Assembly (NCBI GenBank): GCA_021531775.1
Contig: JAFBIU010000013.1
Span: forward strand, 36,025 to 100,024
Source of the DNA: Parabacteroides distasonis
Lineage (GTDB): Bacteria > Bacteroidota > Bacteroidia > Bacteroidales > Tannerellaceae
Direction: 5' to 3'
DNA: 64,000 nucleotides
The position numbers and the translations under genes were made by a program. The notes under the pieces are model-generated. The model was given only the letters and a program-made list of their open reading frames with translations. It made no database searches and was not told where the DNA came from. Positions 35,233-44,064 of the stretch are shown piece after piece. The first letter of the stretch is position 1. The number at the start of each line of letters is the position of its first letter.

Positions 35233-37653
35233 TTATTCCGTCAATTTGTAATAACAATTCTTTTGCTTGTCGATGAAGCCGTTGGTGTACCAGCGGTGGA
35301 TGATCTTCTTGTCTTCCGACCGGATTCCATTCGCCTGCATGGCATTGTGCAAATCCTGCAACGTGAAGACCTCCGGCACGGCATCGAAGAGTGAAGAATA
35401 ACGCATCTTCTTCGGAGCCTCGTAGGCTTGGGCCTCCTCATTGACATTGTTGCTGTAGCGGTTGTAGAGCGAACGGAGCATGTATTCGGCCACCCACTCC
35501 ACAAACTCCTGGACGAATCTCATCCGATGACGGCTCACTTCTCCCCAAAGGACGGTGGCCAACATCCCGGCCCGGAAGGCGATGGTTCCGGCCCGACGGC
35601 GGAACTGGTCGCGGGCATGGTCCTCGTCGCGTACAGACTGCTTGATCTGCTTGCTGTGCCATTTCAGGATGATCTTCTGCAACCATTCGAGCGACAGGTG
35701 ATGTTCAGGCAATACCTGCTGCTGCTCATCTTGGCTAAGCCGCATCAGCTCCTCGATCTTCTGATCGACCACCTGCTCCTGTTTGGCTGTGAATTTCTTC
35801 CTCGGAGGCAGTTCTTTGCCGAACTGGCTGGGCAATTCGACCATGATGCAGCGGCTGATGAGCCCGTCCTCCGTGTCGTAGAAGGCACGGTCCATGGCTC
35901 TCGGTGTGCCGAGTGTCAGCATGTTGTAGCGCATCTGGCAGGTAGCCGAGTAGGAGGTGTCGCTCAGGTAGTCCTGGCCGTAGGTACCCCCGTCGTTGTC
36001 GATCGCCACGCGGTAGATATCGGTCTTCTGCGACCAGGCACCCGCCTTGTTGCTGGCCGTCAGTGTATCGGCCTCCGCTGTGATGGAGATCAGGTGGAGC
36101 CCCTGGGCCTGAACCATGCGTTTGAGCAGCATGGCCACGGAGATCTTGGCCGGTACTTCGCGGATGATCGGGCAGGGATCCTGCGGAAACTCCTTGTTTT
36201 TCTGCCGGCTGTTCTTGACCCGTTTGAGTTCGCGCTGGTATTCCGCCTCCTGTTCCCGCGCTTTGCGGTCCTGCTCGCGTATCTTGGCCAGGCAGATGTT
36301 GGGGATGCGCAGCAGGAAGCTCTTGCCGCTGGCGGCCGGGGCAATGATGTTGACGATGAAGGAGGGGGCCTGCAGTTCTCCGTCGATATAGACCGCCCGC
36401 AGGCGGGAGCCCAGAAATCCGCAGATGACGAGACAGGTCATGATGGTGGCGGGTTGGAAATCTTCCGGAGCGGTCTCCGTGAACTCCCGGATCAGCGGAG
36501 GCAGGTGGCTCAAGGGTGGCAGTTTCAATTCATGTACCGAATGGAACGTTTCGTCCGCTGCATCGCCTGTACTGCTCTTCTGTTGCTCCATGATGCCTAA
36601 TTTCTGCAACACCTTGAAAAGGGGATCTGGAAGCCGCTCGCGATGATGGCATCGGCAGGCACTCTTGCAGCAGTTGAGCACCTCCTCTTCGTCTAACGTG
36701 AAGCGGGGGCAAATCCGGAAGATCAGGTCACTGCGCCGGTCGGTGATGTAGGCCAGCATGCGGCAGATGGTGTAGAGCCGTCTGTTGCGGTCGCCTAACT
36801 GGGGTTCACCGCCAGTCTCCTGCACCAGTGCATGGACGATGGCGGCGTAGGGGATATCATGATAGGTGAGGGGCAGTTCCGCATCCGGCGAAGAGGTCGT
36901 TTCAGCCGCAGCCTGCGGTGCTGATTGGGAAGCCCGCGGTACCGATTGGGAAGCCTGCTGTGTAGATTCGGGAACAACAGCCGTTATAGTCGCAGCCTGC
37001 TGTGTCGATGGGGGCGCACCCGTTGTGTCCGCTGTCGGCTGTTTCGTTGGAGTGGATCTCTTTTTCGGCTGTTTGGGACGGGGTACGGCGGTCGGTGCTA
37101 CATTTTCCTCGCAGTAGTCCGGATTGGGGAGGATGACCGGCATCTCCTCGTCGAACAGATTCCAATTCAGATAACAGAAATAGCTGGCCGGTACCAAGAA
37201 GGAGAGCCGTGCAAAGTCGCGCGTCACGGCATCATACTCCACCCCGATCTGTTGCGCCAACCAGGCCTGTTGCTCGCCGATCATTGCCAAACCCTCCCGG
37301 CAACGGGCCACAATGCGTAACCCGTGCGTGGAGGGAGTGATGTGTACGACATAGATGCCCAGTTCATCGATGCGGTCCGCAAAGGATTGATAGATCTCCC
37401 GCGGATGATCGATATGATCCACGTCCAACGCAAAGAGTCCGCTGGGACGTGCATGCTGGTTACTACGTCGCTTGCCGCCGAAGGAGGCCTGCCAGCATGC
37501 CGCCGGCAGTTCCTTCTTCTTTTCCAGATTGCCTGCTGCAATCTCATCAGCCATCCGCTGTAGCCATGGCTGTTCAATCAGGCTCTTCAGTAGCGACTGC
37601 GTGAGCGGTTTGGGAGCCTTCGTACATTGGGGACAAAAATCCAATATTGCCAT
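35233..37653 (-). CDS. BT4734/VirE-N and DUF3987-like ATPase
   Basis: The 806-residue protein has a BT4734-like (VirE N-terminal, primase-like) domain at residues about 1-185, with GLFALDVDHID and THGLRIVARC. A Ser/Thr/Gln/Pro/Ala-rich linker with repeated STQQA/QSVP runs about 195-265, and a further helical domain about 270-360. The C-terminal DUF3987 ATPase has APAASGKSF as its P-loop, ISITAEADTLTAS and TLGTPRAMDRAFYDTEDGLISRC. Such proteins resemble the primase-helicases of integrative elements. It heads a four-gene leftward cassette, and a 5' remnant of a second copy lies at 45190-45394. Confidence 0.87.
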   Translation of the reverse strand: MAILDFCPQCTKAPKPLTQSLLKSLIEQPWLQRMADEIAAGNLEKKKELPAACWQASFGGKRRSNQHARPSGLFALDVDHIDHPREIYQSFADRIDELGIYVVHITPSTHGLRIVARCREGLAMIGEQQAWLAQQIGVEYDAVTRDFARLSFLVPASYFCYLNWNLFDEEMPVILPNPDYCEENVAPTAVPRPKQPKKRSTPTKQPTADTTGAPPSTQQAATITAVVPESTQQASQSVPRASQSAPQAAAETTSSPDAELPLTYHDIPYAAIVHALVQETGGEPQLGDRNRRLYTICRMLAYITDRRSDLIFRICPRFTLDEEEVLNCCKSACRCHHRERLPDPLFKVLQKLGIMEQQKSSTGDAADETFHSVHELKLPPLSHLPPLIREFTETAPEDFQPATIMTCLVICGFLGSRLRAVYIDGELQAPSFIVNIIAPAASGKSFLLRIPNICLAKIREQDRKAREQEAEYQRELKRVKNSRQKNKEFPQDPCPIIREVPAKISVAMLLKRMVQAQGLHLISITAEADTLTASNKAGAWSQKTDIYRVAIDNDGGTYGQDYLSDTSYSATCQMRYNMLTLGTPRAMDRAFYDTEDGLISRCIMVELPSQFGKELPPRKKFTAKQEQVVDQKIEELMRLSQDEQQQVLPEHHLSLEWLQKIILKWHSKQIKQSVRDEDHARDQFRRRAGTIAFRAGMLATVLWGEVSRHRMRFVQEFVEWVAEYMLRSLYNRYSNNVNEEAQAYEAPKKMRYSSLFDAVPEVFTLQDLHNAMQANGIRSEDKKIIHRWYTNGFIDKQKNCYYKLTE

Positions 37654-37682
37654 AATAGATATCTGTTTGATTGATTATGGCA

Positions 37683-37690
37683 CAAAGATA
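37683..37690 (-). promoter_or_regulatory. Candidate -7 promoter element of the VirE-like gene
   Basis: The minus strand reads TATCTTTG 30 nt upstream of the ATG. The same element with matching flanks occurs at 45415-45422 in the eroded copy. Confidence 0.55.
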
Positions 37691-37751
37691 GGAGGCTGAG
37701 GTTCAATAAAAATCGATCCCGAATTTTATAAAATATCGGGTTTATTCGGGC

Positions 37752-37800
37752 TCATTTTTTAGTTTTATACTTGTTACACAGGTCGGTGAAGCGAGTCGGT
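37752..37800 (-). pseudogene. C-terminal stub of the 162-aa cassette gene
   Basis: The minus strand still encodes YKTKK followed by TGA, and the 36-nt gap and 13-nt block to the VirE-like promoter align with 45432-45500, where the intact 162-aa gene ends. The rest of the gene has been lost. Confidence 0.6.
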
Positions 37801-37811
37801 TATAGGTACAT

Positions 37812-37852
37812 AAAAAAGTCGGGCTTCCATCCGACAGTGGGAGGGAAGCCCG
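37812..37852 (-). terminator. Intrinsic terminator of the C10 peptidase gene
   Basis: The minus strand pairs CGGGCTTCC (37852-37844) with GGAAGCCCG (37828-37820), followed by ACTTTTTT. It lies 66 nt after the peptidase stop codon. Confidence 0.85.
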
Positions 37853-37918
37853 GCAAGTACAAATTGTACGACTTGTACTGAATTTAATAGAATTAAACAA
37901 AGGACATCTCGTGAATTG

Positions 37919-40900
37919 TTAACGAACCAAACACTTCACGATTTGTACAGCATTGCCTTGGCTGATTTGTACGAAATAGTTTCCATTTGGTACAGTGAAG
38001 GCATATCGTCCTGTGCCCATTGTTTGAGATATTACCATACGGCCAGATGTATGATAGATTTTAATCATGGCTGTATCAGTCATACTGACATGGATTTGTC
38101 CTGATTCAACCCAGACTGTTACCGGACTATTCATGGATTCAATGGCAGTGGCTTCTGTCTCGATACCCGTTATTGTCACGATAATGTTCTCGGTGACATT
38201 CGTAATCACGTAGATGCCATTAGCATCAGGCAGGATGATTATGCCGTTAGCTTTTACTACCATGTTCTTTGCCGTATAACCATTAGCCAATTCAATCTTG
38301 AACTTGAACGTTTCACCTTTTTCCAACGTTGTGATTCCAAGTGCTGAAACAGTAGCTCCCTCTACTACTGGAAGTGTTACTGTATAGGTTGGTGTTGGAT
38401 TGACTGGTATCTCCGGAGTTCCCGGTGTTTCTGGAGTTCCTGGGTTATCAGGGATTCCCGGATTGTCTGGAGTACCCGGTTCGTCAGGTGTTCCTGGATC
38501 GGAAGGTTCTGATGGTTCTTCAGGGTCTGAAGGTGCAGATCCGGATACAGTGGCATATGCTACTAGGGTCGTCGTCTCATATTCTCCTTCTTTTACGGTA
38601 ATATCACAACGATAGTTTCCGGCCTCGTTTACGGCTTGTGACAGGGTTGTTAATCCATCACTTCGTAAAGCACGTGTTGTTGGAAGGGGTTGCCATGAGT
38701 TTCCGTTCTTTTTGTACCACCGGTTTGTCACGTTTTGTGACGAGCTACTGTATTCAATGCTCAAAACGTGGTTGGTACCCGTCGAGAGGTCAATATTATC
38801 CATTTTTCCGATTTTCAAGTTTGCGTTGCCTGTTACTTCTGTAACCGTTCCAGACAGATCCTCGAATCTACCGTTATTCTCAATCGTTTTATTCTCTGTC
38901 AGATGTACTTTTGCTCCTTCTTGAATTGTCAGATCACCGGAATTAACAAGATTCTCATTAATCTTAAGTTCGACATCTTTAATGGACATAGTCCCACTAT
39001 TTGTGAGATTCTCAATGGTTATGAAAACATTAGTTGTACCGGTTATCGTTGTCTTTCCCTCATTGTTGAACTCTTTGACAGTGTTGCGATTCTCCAGTGT
39101 GAGTGTAGCCTCCGCACCTTGTGAGATAGAGACTGTTCCAGTCTCGATGGTTGACATCGTCAGTTCTTTGGAGCTTTCAATAACAATAGGCCCGGTATTT
39201 CCGGATACTTCAGTCACTGTATTATCCAGTTCTTTGTAGGCTGATACCTTGAAGAAAATTTCACCAGTGACAAAAGGAATAGTAAGCTTTGCATTCTGCC
39301 CATCGCCTATCCTCTCATATGTATATTCATTCGAATTCAATAGACTTCCATCACTCCATACCTGAATGGTTTGCGGCAATATATATCCCTCTAATGCATA
39401 AATAAAGAGCTCGGATGTCTCACCCTCTCTAACACTACCAACGTGATTAGGCTGCGTCGAGAGGTTTGCTATGTTCTCTACAGATGCATGGATGTAGTGC
39501 CAACCTTCTTGAGGCCAAGGCTGAATATTAATGTGACCTTGTACGTTTTTGACCTCGAAAAATCCTGTTGATGCATCATAAGTGTATTCGTCAGGAGACA
39601 GATAGCGGTTTTGTCCCATACTTACTTTTGCCAACGTCTTTGGACGTTCGTATTCACCGAGCGGATCCAAGTGGACTGTTATAGTTGAACCGGGTTTGAA
39701 TCCAGGGAGTGCTCCCTCAGATTCTTCACGTATGATTAATATTTTGTTTCCAGGTGTGACGATAATATGCGACTCTACTATACAAATTGCCTTTGCTGTA
39801 AGCGATAAGCTACAGCGCATGTGTTTGATAACAATCAAACCTGTGCTCGAATCATAGGTGAATTCGTCACTTTTGAGTTCTTGCAGACCATTGGATAAGA
39901 TAATGGATTCCGGCAATTTATATTCCTGTGAACAGGGTACAAGTTTCAATGTGACTGATTGGCCCTCTACGATTTTGTCACGACTATAGTCCCATTCAAA
40001 TGTAGCTCCATCCTGATACAGTTTTGCATAGGTCAGGTTAGGAAGTACGGTGAACTTCGATCTCTCCTGTGCTTGGGCACGGATCGTCAGTGACGCATCG
40101 ATATTCGTCAAGCTTAGCTTTCCGGTCTCTGAGTTGTAGTTTGCTCTGCTCCAGTGCTGGTTTGGATCTGCCTGCGTAGAAACAAAGACATAGGAAGCTG
40201 GCTTGTAATTGACCGGATCGATTACCTTGAGGGTTCCTTCCCAGTCTGAACCACTTTCCAGCTCAATCTGATTCGGAATAGTCTGGTCTTCCCAAGTGAG
40301 ACCATCCAGTTCGAATGTCAGTGTGTACTTGGCGGTTTGTTGTGCAGCCTTTACAATGAGTTCTCCGAGCAGCTGTCCAATATAGAATACACCGTTTTCG
40401 TATGTGTAGTCCACACCGGCCACCAAAAGATTTCCATCCATTGTGACGGTCAGTTTTGATGGAATCTGGTATCCGTCGTCTGCAGTAATCTTGAAACTGA
40501 GTTCCTTGCCGATTTCGTAGCCGACTTCAGTCAAATCATGGTGCACGCCTGTTCCCAAATCAACCGTTACGTTATATTTGAATCCAGGCTGGAATTCCGC
40601 CTTGCCCGAGATTTCGATATCTGCGTTTACCTGTTCGATCCGGATCGTCCCGGTGTTTACATCATAGACATTTGTCAGCTCTGTTTCTCCCATCTTAACG
40701 GCAAGTTCCTTCGGTAGGATGTATCCGGGCGATGCCTGCAACTGGAGTTCCAGAGTCTCGCCTTCACCAACCTGATCTACCGGATTCTTTATCAGGATGT
40801 GATCAAGTCCCTGGCAGTTCACTTTAAAGAGAGTGACATCTGCTGCATGGCAGACAATTGTGAGATACTGGTTCTTCATGATACTGAATCCGGGTTCTAT

Positions 40901-43165
40901 TGTCAGATGAACCTGGTCTGCCTCTGTAACCTCTTTCCCTACGGTCAGTTCGAATTCCGTTTGGAAGGTGGTTGCTGTTAGAGTCTCTGTGAGTATTAAG
41001 TCGCCAGCGTAACAACCGAAACCCTGTTCAAAAGGTGTAAATGAAATGATTTCTCCGTTGTGTTTCAAAACAAAATCCTCTGGCATGAGGTTGCTAACTA
41101 CAATAGAAGAGTGCAACTCATTATCAACTATACCTTCCGGCATGTCCTTTATTTGCCAACTGATAGTACTGGGGACATCGACATTCAGACTCATTATACT
41201 TTTCTCAAACGTAGCTTCCGGCGGGGTCATGACATTAAATGTCCTCTCGTGCATTCTAAACTGTTCTGTCAGTGTCTCTGAACCTGTCAAAACGGATAGT
41301 TCATATCTCAGGGATCCGATTTGACCGAAAAGGAGTTGTAGATGCAGTCGGAAACTTTGTAGCTTTTCGAAATCAGTATAGGGAATTCTAATATCCACAA
41401 TACCGTCATCGGTAATATTGGTATCTATATATTTTAGGTAGTTAGGCGATTTGATATCGGGTTGGGTAATTTGGTATTTGAACTTGACTTTGTTTTGCCA
41501 CGATTCCGCAAAATCCTTCAGTTCGAACCGTACGGTGATATCTTCGGTTGTCTCTCCGGTCGTGAATAGTATAAATGAAGTATTTCCATGTCCTACATGT
41601 TCCAACCCTGATTGGTAAAAATCTTGAGAAAGAGAATGAGTAGAAATCCTTACTTCCGGTTCTTCTCCAGGCATCGGGTTTTCCGGTTCATCATCACCGT
41701 TAAACATAGCTCCATTTTTCGAGAAACCGAAGGGTACTTTTGGCAATGCATTCAGCAGATTACCATCCTTGTCCGTGAAAAGCAAAAATTCGTTGTCTCC
41801 CAGTTCACTGTTCAAACGAAAGTTGAAAAGCACCTGAACAGAATACCTGATATCCAGTTTAATCTCCGTGGAAGCGAGAGTTATCGATTCGCCGGTTTCT
41901 GGGTTGAAACGGACAAGATTGATGTCATCCTTATACAGTAAGGAACTATTGTTGTATACTGTTACACCTATTTGATAATCCGTCTCGGCTTGGATGGGAT
42001 AACTACCGCTGTATGTCAGTTTCATAATCTGCATGTTCACGGATTCTTGTTCGCTATAAAGGCTTGTTGGATAAGCATTATATACCATACCTTGGCCTTC
42101 TGTATAAGGTGCTACTTCATTCATGACAGTGAGTCGGAACCATGCGTCATTGTTACCATCCCAACCCCAATTGATATGGTAGGTTTCGTCCTCTGCATAC
42201 CCGTCGATGACAAAAATGTGACCTTCGTTAACGCTGGCACCTCGATATACAACTGGATATTGGTCCAGCTGGCTTCGCAGCATATCGTGCCAAGTGGACC
42301 ACGAGAAATCCTCCTTAAAATAATAGAATGCACCACTATTGAACCCGTAATTGTTCTTCAGAATCTCGGGTATATCCATGGCATCTGAAATGCTCCCACC
42401 TACTCCGTACTCCATATTCAAGTTAGCCCCGATCTCTCTCATAAGTCGGGCAACCTGTTCTTTTCCTTCATCAGTTTCCGGTTTCTCAACTGTCATCACG
42501 TTCCAGTTGTGATCCAGATAAGTAATCGGCTGTCCGGCCTGTTCTGTGACACCATTTTCACAACGTGTGGTTGTGTGGAAGAACTGTAACAGAATCGCAG
42601 TTGCTGTGGCACCACATCCCGTCGGGCTGTGCGTTTCTCCAAAAACGGGTGTGTATGTGTTATATGGGGCATTCTGTCCCCACTTGGCTGTTTGATGGAG
42701 TGTTTCTCCACTTCTCAAGGAAATCCCGCTTTTCAGTTGTAACCAAGCTGCGCGGTCTTCATCAGAGGGTTCAAGTCCATGCTCTTCTGCATAACCGATC
42801 TGGCGTTGATAGTAGGCCAGCATCGACCGGAGGGCTGGGTTGACATGATCGGGGTCGAAAAATCCTTTATCAGCTCGACCTAAAATCGGGGCTGTACAAT
42901 CAAGACCGGAAACGATGACAAAACCATCATTCTTACCGATATTGAATACATAATAATCTGTAGGCTCCTCAGCGCTTGCACTTCGTAACATACCTTCTGA
43001 GTTTGCTGCAGCTGCGTAACTTAGAGTCAGTTCGCTGGAAGAACGAAGATGATTGCTTGACGCTGCTTCTGCCACCTTTCTGGCAGTGACGACATCGACT
43101 CGGTCAGCAAACAAACTGATCCAAGAAGTCGTCAAGAACGAGATAAGTAGAAATAACGTTCTCAT
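37919..43165 (-). CDS. Giant secreted C10 (streptopain-type) cysteine peptidase with repeat array
   Basis: The 1748-residue chain starts with a signal peptide (MRTLFLLISFLTTSWISLFA). A streptopain-type propeptide and catalytic domain follow (about 20-380), with catalytic Cys184 in SPTGCGATATA, His316 in NEGHIFVIDGY and HINWGWDG. Beta-sandwich domains follow (about 385-800). Then come at least five InlB/Flg_new-like repeats of the type EGETLELQLQASPGYILP (about 800-1300) and a Thr/Asn-rich beta-helix-like stretch (about 1330-1470). A Pro/Gly/Asp/Glu linker runs about 1545-1590. The C-terminal IKIYHTSGRMVISQ to VQIVKCLVR resembles T9SS or DUF6383 sorting tails. Surface location and host-protein degradation are inferred. 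An out-of-frame small secreted gene overlaps its start. Confidence 0.92.
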   Translation of the reverse strand: MRTLFLLISFLTTSWISLFADRVDVVTARKVAEAASSNHLRSSSELTLSYAAAANSEGMLRSASAEEPTDYYVFNIGKNDGFVIVSGLDCTAPILGRADKGFFDPDHVNPALRSMLAYYQRQIGYAEEHGLEPSDEDRAAWLQLKSGISLRSGETLHQTAKWGQNAPYNTYTPVFGETHSPTGCGATATAILLQFFHTTTRCENGVTEQAGQPITYLDHNWNVMTVEKPETDEGKEQVARLMREIGANLNMEYGVGGSISDAMDIPEILKNNYGFNSGAFYYFKEDFSWSTWHDMLRSQLDQYPVVYRGASVNEGHIFVIDGYAEDETYHINWGWDGNNDAWFRLTVMNEVAPYTEGQGMVYNAYPTSLYSEQESVNMQIMKLTYSGSYPIQAETDYQIGVTVYNNSSLLYKDDINLVRFNPETGESITLASTEIKLDIRYSVQVLFNFRLNSELGDNEFLLFTDKDGNLLNALPKVPFGFSKNGAMFNGDDEPENPMPGEEPEVRISTHSLSQDFYQSGLEHVGHGNTSFILFTTGETTEDITVRFELKDFAESWQNKVKFKYQITQPDIKSPNYLKYIDTNITDDGIVDIRIPYTDFEKLQSFRLHLQLLFGQIGSLRYELSVLTGSETLTEQFRMHERTFNVMTPPEATFEKSIMSLNVDVPSTISWQIKDMPEGIVDNELHSSIVVSNLMPEDFVLKHNGEIISFTPFEQGFGCYAGDLILTETLTATTFQTEFELTVGKEVTEADQVHLTIEPGFSIMKNQYLTIVCHAADVTLFKVNCQGLDHILIKNPVDQVGEGETLELQLQASPGYILPKELAVKMGETELTNVYDVNTGTIRIEQVNADIEISGKAEFQPGFKYNVTVDLGTGVHHDLTEVGYEIGKELSFKITADDGYQIPSKLTVTMDGNLLVAGVDYTYENGVFYIGQLLGELIVKAAQQTAKYTLTFELDGLTWEDQTIPNQIELESGSDWEGTLKVIDPVNYKPASYVFVSTQADPNQHWSRANYNSETGKLSLTNIDASLTIRAQAQERSKFTVLPNLTYAKLYQDGATFEWDYSRDKIVEGQSVTLKLVPCSQEYKLPESIILSNGLQELKSDEFTYDSSTGLIVIKHMRCSLSLTAKAICIVESHIIVTPGNKILIIREESEGALPGFKPGSTITVHLDPLGEYERPKTLAKVSMGQNRYLSPDEYTYDASTGFFEVKNVQGHINIQPWPQEGWHYIHASVENIANLSTQPNHVGSVREGETSELFIYALEGYILPQTIQVWSDGSLLNSNEYTYERIGDGQNAKLTIPFVTGEIFFKVSAYKELDNTVTEVSGNTGPIVIESSKELTMSTIETGTVSISQGAEATLTLENRNTVKEFNNEGKTTITGTTNVFITIENLTNSGTMSIKDVELKINENLVNSGDLTIQEGAKVHLTENKTIENNGRFEDLSGTVTEVTGNANLKIGKMDNIDLSTGTNHVLSIEYSSSSQNVTNRWYKKNGNSWQPLPTTRALRSDGLTTLSQAVNEAGNYRCDITVKEGEYETTTLVAYATVSGSAPSDPEEPSEPSDPGTPDEPGTPDNPGIPDNPGTPETPGTPEIPVNPTPTYTVTLPVVEGATVSALGITTLEKGETFKFKIELANGYTAKNMVVKANGIIILPDANGIYVITNVTENIIVTITGIETEATAIESMNSPVTVWVESGQIHVSMTDTAMIKIYHTSGRMVISQTMGTGRYAFTVPNGNYFVQISQGNAVQIVKCLVR

Positions 43166-43486
43166 GATAATATTGTTTTAAATGAAAAATTAGAGTTACA
43201 ATCACACCTGTTAAATACATCTTCCAGTTGGGTACGAATGGCCATATTACTATCATAGCCCGATAGTTTGAATGGGGTACGAGAATCACTGGAACCTCCA
43301 TAAATTCTCTCGTACGTCACTTCAGCCAGTTGGCCGATCAGAATGGTATTGCTCTGTTCATCAGAGAAATACCCCCCCCCTCCCATTGGGTTCTGTTGCA
43401 TCTGCCGTCGCATGGAGGGCTGGCAAGCCTGAGCATAGACATAGGGATACTATGAACAGGCGGAGTTTAAGTAAACTTTGTTTCAT
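43162..43486 (-). CDS. Small secreted protein gene, out of frame at a run of nine G
   Basis: The ATG at 43486 opens with a clear signal peptide: MKQSLLKLRLFIVSLCLCSG then LPALHA and a cut site before TA. The frame stops near 43361 just after nine consecutive G residues (43380-43372 on the minus strand). Removing one G, or adding two, joins it to a frame that continues GGYFSDEQSNTIL through QLEDVFNRCDCNSN. That frame ends at 43162, where its TGA overlaps the ATG of the C10 peptidase. The repaired protein would be 107 residues. Small genes next to C10 peptidases often encode propeptide-like inhibitors, but no such similarity is visible here. Confidence 0.65.
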
Positions 43487-43512
43487 AAGTATAACAAATT
43501 AATTGAACATAT

Positions 43513-43627
43513 TCATCCCCTAAAAGAGGTCAAACAAGGCTTTCTTATTCCAACGAGATGATTATCGATAATAGTCATCCTGTGTTTCTTTCCACTTCAC
43601 TTCGTCCCTTGGCGTTGCAGGGGATGA
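43513..43627 (-). promoter_or_regulatory. Structured leader upstream of the small secreted gene and C10 peptidase
   Basis: Nine bases (43513-43521) are inverted at 43619-43627, enclosing the perfect 12-bp palindrome ATTATCGATAAT (43561-43572) with extended imperfect arms. A minus-strand TATTTTTG element lies upstream at 43670-43663. Transcription from it would give a leader of about 170 nt able to fold into this nested structure. Confidence 0.4.
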
Positions 43628-43739
43628 CTCAACAGCTCTTTGTCTTTAACCACTTTATGCCGCAAAAATAGGTATTATTTTGTATCAGCAAGCAGAATTG
43701 ATTGAAAAAATCAAAAATTTTACGATGCCAAGCGGGCGA

Positions 43740-44011
43740 AAACAACCGAGCTTCCTCTCATCAAAACAGGGGCAGGCTTTGGTGGCGAAATCGCGGTGGC
43801 CGTGGAGGGTGGCAGCGGGAAATTGCTGCTCGAGTTCTTTCACTAAACGGCGGAGCTGCTCCCGCTGGGCCGGCGTACGCGTATCCTTCGGATCGACATT
43901 CGCATCCAGTCCGCCGATGTAGCAGTCCCAAACCGTTCGCTTGCGAGGCACCTTGCGGATCTCCGTCATGCGCACCTCGTAGAGGATGCTGTCGTGTATT
44001 GTGTGGCGCAT
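43740..44011 (-). pseudogene. Fused remnants of the lipoprotein and amidase genes (cassette copy 2)
   Basis: Reading leftward, codons for SILYEVRMTEIRKVPRKRTVWD match the end of the 34.3-kb lipoprotein. They run directly into CYIGGLDANVDPKDTRTPAQ, EQLRRLVKELEQQFPAATLH and GHRDFATKACPCFDE of the 33.9-kb amidase. A deletion has removed the lipoprotein tail and the amidase N-terminus, including the first zinc His. The frame stays open, but the product cannot be active. Confidence 0.85.
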
Positions 44012-44064
44012 GGCATTAACAAAGGGAACTCAAGAGGCGAGAACCCTTTGAAGTATGATAACGA

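Noticed and set aside
35428..36600. 390-codon plus-strand open frame opposite the VirE-like gene
   Set aside because: It is antisense to a protein with recognisable domains, has no ribosome-binding or family signal and mirrors codon bias of the true gene.
38400..38615. Plus-strand Gly/Ser/Val repeat frame (71 codons)
   Set aside because: It is the complement of the Pro/Asp/Glu-rich linker of the C10 peptidase.
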